From: Malaya genurostris | Lineage: Eukaryota; Arthropoda; Insecta; Diptera; Culicidae | Length of the DNA stretch: 64,000 nt | NCBI RefSeq assembly: GCF_030247185.1 | Contig: NC_080572.1 | Coordinates: 170,692,975 to 170,756,974, forward strand | Direction of reading: 5' to 3' | Shown here: positions 58,550 through 64,000 of the stretch, in pieces | Position numbering within the stretch: the stretch's first letter is position 1 | Layout of the letters: each line of letters opens with the position of its first letter | Program-made: the position numbers and the translations under genes | The notes under the pieces: generated by a model | The model's database searches: none | What the model was told of the DNA's origin: nothing | Seen by the model: the letters and a program-made list of their open reading frames with translations, nothing else

Positions 58550-58839
58550 CCTCTACGAGGAAAAGCACAAAGCACCAGCTAACGGTTCGGTGCGAAGGTG
58601 CAAAAAACCTCACCGAGGAAAAGGCACAAATAAATTGTTTATAGTTTGTATGGACTAACGGTATCACTTCACTTCAATGTTCGATCACAATCGACACAGG
58701 GAACAATGGCCGCTTGTTTATAATCCGCACACTTGGCCTTGATCGGCGGAACAATAACCGGCTAACGGTACCGTTTCGATCGACCGCTCACAATAAGGCA
58801 CTGTTCTATTATATAATGCGAAAAAAAACCTCTCAGAGG
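58550..58839 (-). repeat. Three CCTC-NNN-GAGG hairpins in the 5' UTR of LINE copy 2
   Basis: cctctacgagg (58550-58560), cctcaccgagg (58608-58618) and cctctcagagg (58829-58839) each sit between an A run and aaaagcac/aaaggcac on the plus strand. In the element transcript this reads gtgc-rich, CCTC hairpin GAGG, then a U run. The stem and both flanks are kept while the 3-base loop varies. Confidence 0.75.
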
Positions 58840-58978
58840 AAAAAGCACTATTGTCTATCACACAATATCGTCCGACCACTTTATCACACACACACAACTG
58901 GTTTTCAATGCTTTCGCAGTAAATCCAAATCACGTCTGTTCGCTCGGAAGGTTGAAACGGCAATGAGATATTAGGTTT

Positions 58979-59077
58979 GTTGAGGATGTTTGCTGGGGTA
59001 TGAAGCTAAGTTGATTTCAAACAACTTTGACACTGCACTTAAAGCAGCTATCCCGTGGTAATTGGATACATAGTTTT
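58979..59077 (-). pseudogene. LINE RT relic, upstream part (continues at 52732)
   Basis: The minus strand reads SNYHGIAALSAVSKLFEINLASY, matching the SNYRGI..L....KLFE block that opens LINE reverse transcriptases. The next block of the same relic (VIRALQARHLVNSTCID) is found at 52732 downward, so the 6.2 kb I-like element split this older LINE. There is a one-base frame difference at the junction, consistent with decay. Confidence 0.75.
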
Positions 59078-60582
59078 TGCTTAAATTTTTGAACAATTAA
59101 CAGTTTCCGAAGTACATCAATTTGAAAAAAGTGCATGGACAAACCACATTCGCCCTTTTGAAAATCCGTGTTAAATTGAATTGGTTTCTTCATTCGTGCA
59201 ATTAACAAATTGTCATATAGAAGACATGTGCAAAGTTTCATTAGAATCGGAATATATGATTCTAATGACATCACTGAAATGAATCCCAAAATTAGTTCAA
59301 CTTTCCGTCTTCTTTAAGATGAAGAAATTCGCACTATATTAAAGAATGTTAAAAAAAAACACCTGAAATGATAACTAACAAATTACAAAATCCAAACAGC
59401 AAAATTTTCAGTGATTTTCGTAGAAACAGCGTTCTTAAATTAATTTTCCAAAATAATTTGAAGTTCGATAGAATTCGGTAGTCGTAATCAAATTGAATAA
59501 AACATAGGACGCCCACGTCTAAAGCAGTCGGCTTGTTCAGACTTCGTATGTCATTCGATACGATTAGCGGTTATTTTTGCCGATATCATCTTCGCCACCA
59601 TCATCATCCGCACGAACAGCACTAAAAATAACCTAGCGTCTCCATTGAATGTAGAAAGTATTTTCCATCTATAAATTCCTCACGGCTTTGTTCAGTTACG
59701 ACTAAATATGCTTCCATCACATCATCATCATCATCATCATCATTGCTGAACATGCAATGTATGGATAACGTGAACAGGAAAGCTCCTCCATGCTAATCTT
59801 CGGCGAAGAGATGATGAAAACATAACAACCCAAGTAGAAGCAATCACATTCAAGAGGTTCCGAGGGAAAGGAACAAAAAGTAAGGTAAACCAATAATTTA
59901 TCACTTGAACTCATTTGAATTTCCCTGCGGTTTATTGCTTCCATCAACTCACGTTTGACCGCATTGCCTGGGCCTTAGAAGCGCTAATGAGCTGCTGAGG
60001 TTAAAATGATTAACGCGTGTTTGTCGCCACTTTCCATAAAGCACCAAGAGCAAAACTGACATAGGTTAAAAAGTTTCTGTATGTACTTTTTGAACTTGCG
60101 GATAAATCAATCTAACTGGTGAGTATACCAAATAGATTTGAATGGATTCAACAAATGGAGACGCGTCACACTTTATGTTCAAACTGCAGGAAAATAACTT
60201 GGAAACTTTTGGTATGCATAGAATAGACGAGCGTGTTAAGTGTATCTATAAAAAAAAATAATCTATAAAAACCTAATACTATATAAACGCTCCCAACTCT
60301 TGAACCAATGAATTGATTTCATTTTTTTTTCTACACATTGAAGAGTAACTGGTGAAAATTATGTGAACGTGATTAACGCGAATTAGACTCAGATCGTCGA
60401 GAAGATCATAAAGTGTGTGGGTGCGTGTGTGAGTACGTGTGCACGAACGTGTGAGTTATTGACAATTGTTGGAAAAGCCGATACTAGAAACGTAAGAAAG
60501 CTATGCGAGTCCGATAGTTGCAGAAAGTGCAGCTCATACGGAAGTACGAGCAAACAAGATAAATTCTTCGTGTAGAAAAAGG
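59078..60582. other. No gene recognised; ATC microsatellite and TG-bearing repeat tail
   Basis: A (CAT)n run lies at 59716-59743. Around 60385-60440 'agactcagatcgtcgagaag' and a GTGTG run recall the dispersed repeat family. Nothing else is recognised; the open frame 59017-59289 shows no domain. Confidence 0.4.
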
Positions 60583-60680
60583 CGGGTGGGTAATGTCAGA
60601 GACATAACTGGATGTCATGAATACGAAAACAACTAACATGTTCCTTAACACTTCCGAATATCAATTAGTTGATCAATTGT
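60583..60680 (+). repeat. Dispersed repeat with 'ggtgggtaatgtcagagaca', copy 2
   Basis: This is the partner of 49390-49560; the shared phrases are given there. The similarity covers about 90 bases. Confidence 0.7.
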
Positions 60681-60819
60681 ATGAATTATGCAAGCATTCC
60701 CGTTTTTCACGTTTTTCGCAAAAACAGAGAAGGCTGCACTTGATCTCGATTACTGTGAATTTCACACAGTGAAAAGTGCACAAATCTAATCAAACTGTTC
60801 TAGATTTGCACTAAACTAA

Positions 60820-63262
60820 CAGGGTGGCAAGTGAATTGCCGATTTCAATTTCCCGGTTTTCCCCGGTTTTCCCGGTTTTTTTGAGAAAAAAATTCCTGGT
60901 TTTTGGAATAGGCTCAAATCGCCCCTGTTTAGTTTTTTTTGTAAATATTTTCAAATTTAAACATTTAACAGATATCCCATGTCCAAAAAGGATCATTGTA
61001 ATATGCCCGCTAATTGAGGATTCAATTACTTCCCAAGCATTTTGATGTATAAATAAAAAATATTCATTATAACATGTGTATATAAGAAAAGCATAAAGCC
61101 TTTTTCAAGTCATTCAGGGATTTTGGTTACACGTAACCGATTTTCCGAGTGCACATGACTGTTTTTATTAAATCAATAAGGAACAATCCCAAAAACGGAC
61201 GCTTGCCACTCGGAAAAAACAACAACAATCTATGCTTCCAACTTCAAATCATTTCGACAGGAAAATTATAAACGGCATGATGGCCAAGGATGGCTTTTAT
61301 CGTATCAAAGAACGCTCTGTACCAACTGTTCACAATATTCAATCATTGCCATCAAAGAGAGACGGATATCATCTCAGGAACAAAACACCGTCATGGTTCA
61401 TTCTACATAGAATGGACACCAGTGCGAGAGCGAATTTCTCTCGATGAGCTGTCTAAGCATCACGGGTTAGCACGCTGCTGTGGGGATTCTCTCTGAAGAA
61501 ACAAACGGTCGCTTAATCTCGTTTTGCGATCCGATTCTATACGGGTAGTTGATAATTGCGATAGAATCATTTTACTATTGCCGCTTATTCTAACTATGTG
61601 CATATAACCTTTGAATAAGTGTGTTTTTTAACCTAGTATGAGAATTATCAAGTCGAATTATCTGCGATAAATATCAACTTGCGATTCTCTCTTGGTAAAT
61701 CACAGCGCCGATCATTGCCGGACTGTATATATTTTGTTAATGGCTGTGAAATACTCAGAGTATGAAGTGGAGCGAAGAAATGTAGAATAATTCTCTGACG
61801 GTTCATGCATTGAGAGACAGCGAGTTCTTGTAATATCAGATTGAAAATGTTGTATACAATGTAGAGAAATATTCAGCCGCTTTCTGCCAAATTATCGGCA
61901 ATCATCAACACTGATGATGGCACAGTGAATCTAACATAATACCGTCATTGCCAGGGCTTCGGCCATGGTACAATAAATTGTAATATGGACATATACTGTT
62001 TAAATTATGTCGCTTATAAGCACATCTGTTCCATGAACGATACCCTCAGATGAATTATCATGCTGTGATTATGATGAAAACCATAAAACCAATTATTAAC
62101 AAAGTCCTGTTAGACCAAACATTTTCTCTCCGCTGATTTTAAACCAGTTTTATTTCCAATAGCTTAACTAATTTATCTTCTATGAAAAATCTTTCTACAA
62201 TTGATCTGATTCTAGCAGATCAATCAATAACATTTAGGGTTTCAAATTAAGCAACGATTAGTTCAATTAGTAATATATTCTACCAGCTTAGAACTAATCG
62301 ACTAGAACACTATCGAATGTAAACCCTGAAATTGTTTTGGGAAATATAGATATAGCCTTATATAATTTAAATCATTACTATATTGAAGTTCCAAAAGCTC
62401 AAACTAAATTCAATTAAACTTCATCTTCATCAATATCAACGTTTTTTGTGATCCTACTATGGAATAGTTGTGGACCTTTAAAAGAAAATTAAATATAGAT
62501 TCACTGAACAAATCAATTCATTTTCTAAATCTTTCTAAGATTCTATACTGGACCTCAGAAACCAGTTTAAACTCTCAAAAAAGAAACTCAAATACTACCT
62601 GTAATCGGTGAATAAGATCAAAGTCGACAACTCTTCCAATTTTGCGAGTCCTTTTGACATCTAACAGAAATATAAGCATAACACAAGTATTGTCTCAAGA
62701 TGACATTACTGAGACAAGGGTAATCATTAGCAAACTTAAAAACATGAAGGCTCTTAAAAATTTTCAATAATTTTGTTAAAAATTTTCCCTATGTTACCTT
62801 GAGATTTTGCCATAAATTTCGCATATGAGTTGAATACTTATTTAAAAATTTAACAAAAATCCAACAGAAGCATCCAAATTAGCCTTATTTTTCAAAATGA
62901 GCTTTTATTACGCTGTTATTGATAACAACTAAAAAAACTCTGATGCATCCTGTTTGATTTAAAACTGTCTGCAAGCCTCTAAAAATCGTTGGACGAGACA
63001 TAGTGTGTTGGCCCAATTTCCAATGGTTGTTTCAACACTTGTACTAAACATTTCGCTCAAACGCAAAATTGGGTATTGTCTCCTACTTTTCAATTGTTGA
63101 AAAAAAAATCATTATTCTAACAACTGTTACGCATAGGTGAGTTAGTAATATTTTTCCCGGTTTTTCACAAAAATTCCCGACTTTTTCCCGGTTTTTCCCG
63201 GTAAAATCAAATTCCCGACCTTTTCCCGGTTATCCCGATTTTCCCGGTCAATTGCCACCCTG
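60820..63262. mobile_element. TIR transposon, non-autonomous, 2.4 kb (copy B)
   Basis: It starts CAGGGTGGCAAGTGA and ends with the complement of CAGGGTGGCAATTGA, with the 6-base duplication aactaa at 60814-60819 and 63263-63268. Most of its length aligns with copy A, including the shared interior 'attgccagggcttcggccat' (near 61948) and the ttttcccgg subterminal arrays. Copy B has about 490 extra bases near 61190-61690 and about 190 near 62575-62765. Copy A has about 180 bases (near 44940-45230) that B lacks. The two are therefore different deletion derivatives of a larger parent. No transposase frame is readable; two open frames (61232-61447, 61290-61496) fall in the B-only part and are unrecognised. 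Confidence 0.85.
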
Positions 63263-63268
63263 AACTAA

Positions 63269-64000
63269 AGATATTTACCTTTGATATGCGAGTAAGAAAT
63301 CCTTATAATTCTTTAGAAAACTTTTAGAGCCATTAGAACGACTGATTTTGGGTAATGCTCTCCACCGTTGCTTTTTCACCAATGAAAATGACTGACAGCT
63401 GTGACGTAATCACTCTTGTCGGAAGCGAAATTATCTTTGCAAACGACACACAATACATCTGCTCGCAGTGGCGATAGAATCCAAACTGATCCAATTTTTG
63501 TTAAGAGGTTTCTTTTTACGTGATTTCGTTTGTAGCTTTTTCACTAATGGGCGGTCCTAACGGCTATTAAAATAGCCGCATATAGAATTTGAATGTCGAT
63601 TATTTCATTTTGGATTTGCATTTCATTGAAAGAAACTATCAGGATGCCGTCCGGGATTCATTCCTGTGGAACTCACTACGATATTAAGCACTGTTCGGAA
63701 CATTTTTCACGAACGATTTGTTGTACAGCAGCAGATATTTAGTTCTCTTCCTCAGAACGCGTTCTAATTGGCTGGTGTTGACATGAGTCAAATGAGACAG
63801 GTTTTTCAATAGTGTACTATTGAAATACTTCAATGCTGTTGTTATACACATTTAAGTTGAAAAATTTCGATTCTATTGGTAGTTAGATTATATAAATCGT
63901 TTCACAGATCACTGAGCTATGAGCTTCAAAAATACGAAAAAGGCAAACGCGCCTTATGAATTATCCTCTTTGATACTCGTTTATACCAAACATTTCAGGA
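63269..64000. other. No gene recognised
   Basis: AT-rich flank. A perfect 8-base stem with two-base loop (cggctatt-aa-aatagccg) is at 63561-63578. Confidence 0.4.

Larger units (their letters stand above)
52748..58963 (-). mobile_element. Full-length I-like non-LTR retrotransposon, copy 2
   Basis: The 6.2 kb element has a perfect 15-base target duplication tgagatattaggttt at 52733-52747 and 58964-58978. Order on the minus strand: 5' UTR 58963-58408, ORF1 58407-57055, ORF2 57062-53382 (one nonsense codon), 3' UTR 53381 to about 52762 and a pure A tail (T run 52745-52761 on plus). It is the same family type as 18861-24937 but clearly diverged in protein and UTR sequence, so a different subfamily. 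The perfect duplication, intact ORF1 and single lesion in ORF2 indicate a young insertion. Confidence 0.93.

Overview
The window looks like nuclear DNA of a culicine (Aedes-like) mosquito. The evidence is an AT-rich, intron-style landscape with no dense gene packing, and repeat classes typical of these genomes: DD37E (ITmD37E) and DD34D mariner transposons, an I-like LINE with an RNase H domain, a tRNA-derived SINE resembling the Aedes Feilai type, Penelope-like and RTE-like relics, MITEs, and dispersed repeats that carry TG microsatellites. The species call is inference from repeat content. No database was searched. A 500-base run of N (48207-48706) inside a long TA array marks an assembly gap.

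Host coding sequence is sparse. Two minus-strand exons stand out: 6219-6477, an SH3 domain with clean splice sites at both ends, and 27051-27350, a start-codon exon ending at a splice donor. Their phases match, so they may be consecutive exons of one gene. My best guess is a RhoGEF of the trio/kalirin type, short isoform. A TATA box lies 377 bp upstream of the start codon. The 20.6 kb between the exons would then be an intron loaded with mobile elements.

Layout. 1-949: Penelope-like RT relic. 2.6-5.1 kb: two DD37E mariner relics. 5.5 kb: SINE. 6.2-6.5 kb: SH3 exon. 8.1-11.9 kb: DD37E relic, a broken LINE ORF1 copy, a foldback element built of TTTCGCCGAA repeats, and an RTE-like RT tail. 13.4-16.3 kb: a MITE-like element, a 163-bp-period satellite and a long inverted repeat. 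18.86-24.94 kb: a full-length I-like LINE on the plus strand, inserted in a mariner relic. 27.0-27.4 kb: host start exon. 28.3-29.3 kb: tandem microsatellite-bearing repeats. 30.5-34.9 kb: SINE, RTE relic, DD37E relic, a four-unit palindrome and a second MITE copy. 37.3-39.8 kb: SINE, then a mariner relic split by a DD37E element with both ends preserved. 43.3-46.2 kb: a TA-flanked MITE and a 2.0 kb terminal-inverted-repeat transposon. 47.4-49.35 kb: the TA array. 51.2-52.3 kb: a LINE-derived retroposon with an intact ORF1 only, flanked by target duplications. 52.75-58.96 kb: a second full-length I-like LINE on the minus strand, inserted in an older LINE relic. 60.8-63.3 kb: a longer sibling of the 2.0 kb transposon.

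The strongest results are the target-site duplications and clean nested insertions, which give relative ages. The I-like LINEs encode the expected pair of proteins: a zinc-knuckle RNA-binding ORF1 protein and an endonuclease/RT/RNase H ORF2 protein, with an 8-base overlap that is the same in both copies. The ORF1-only retroposon keeps the 5' start and 3' tail of its parent LINE but no RT, so it presumably moves using enzymes supplied by another element.
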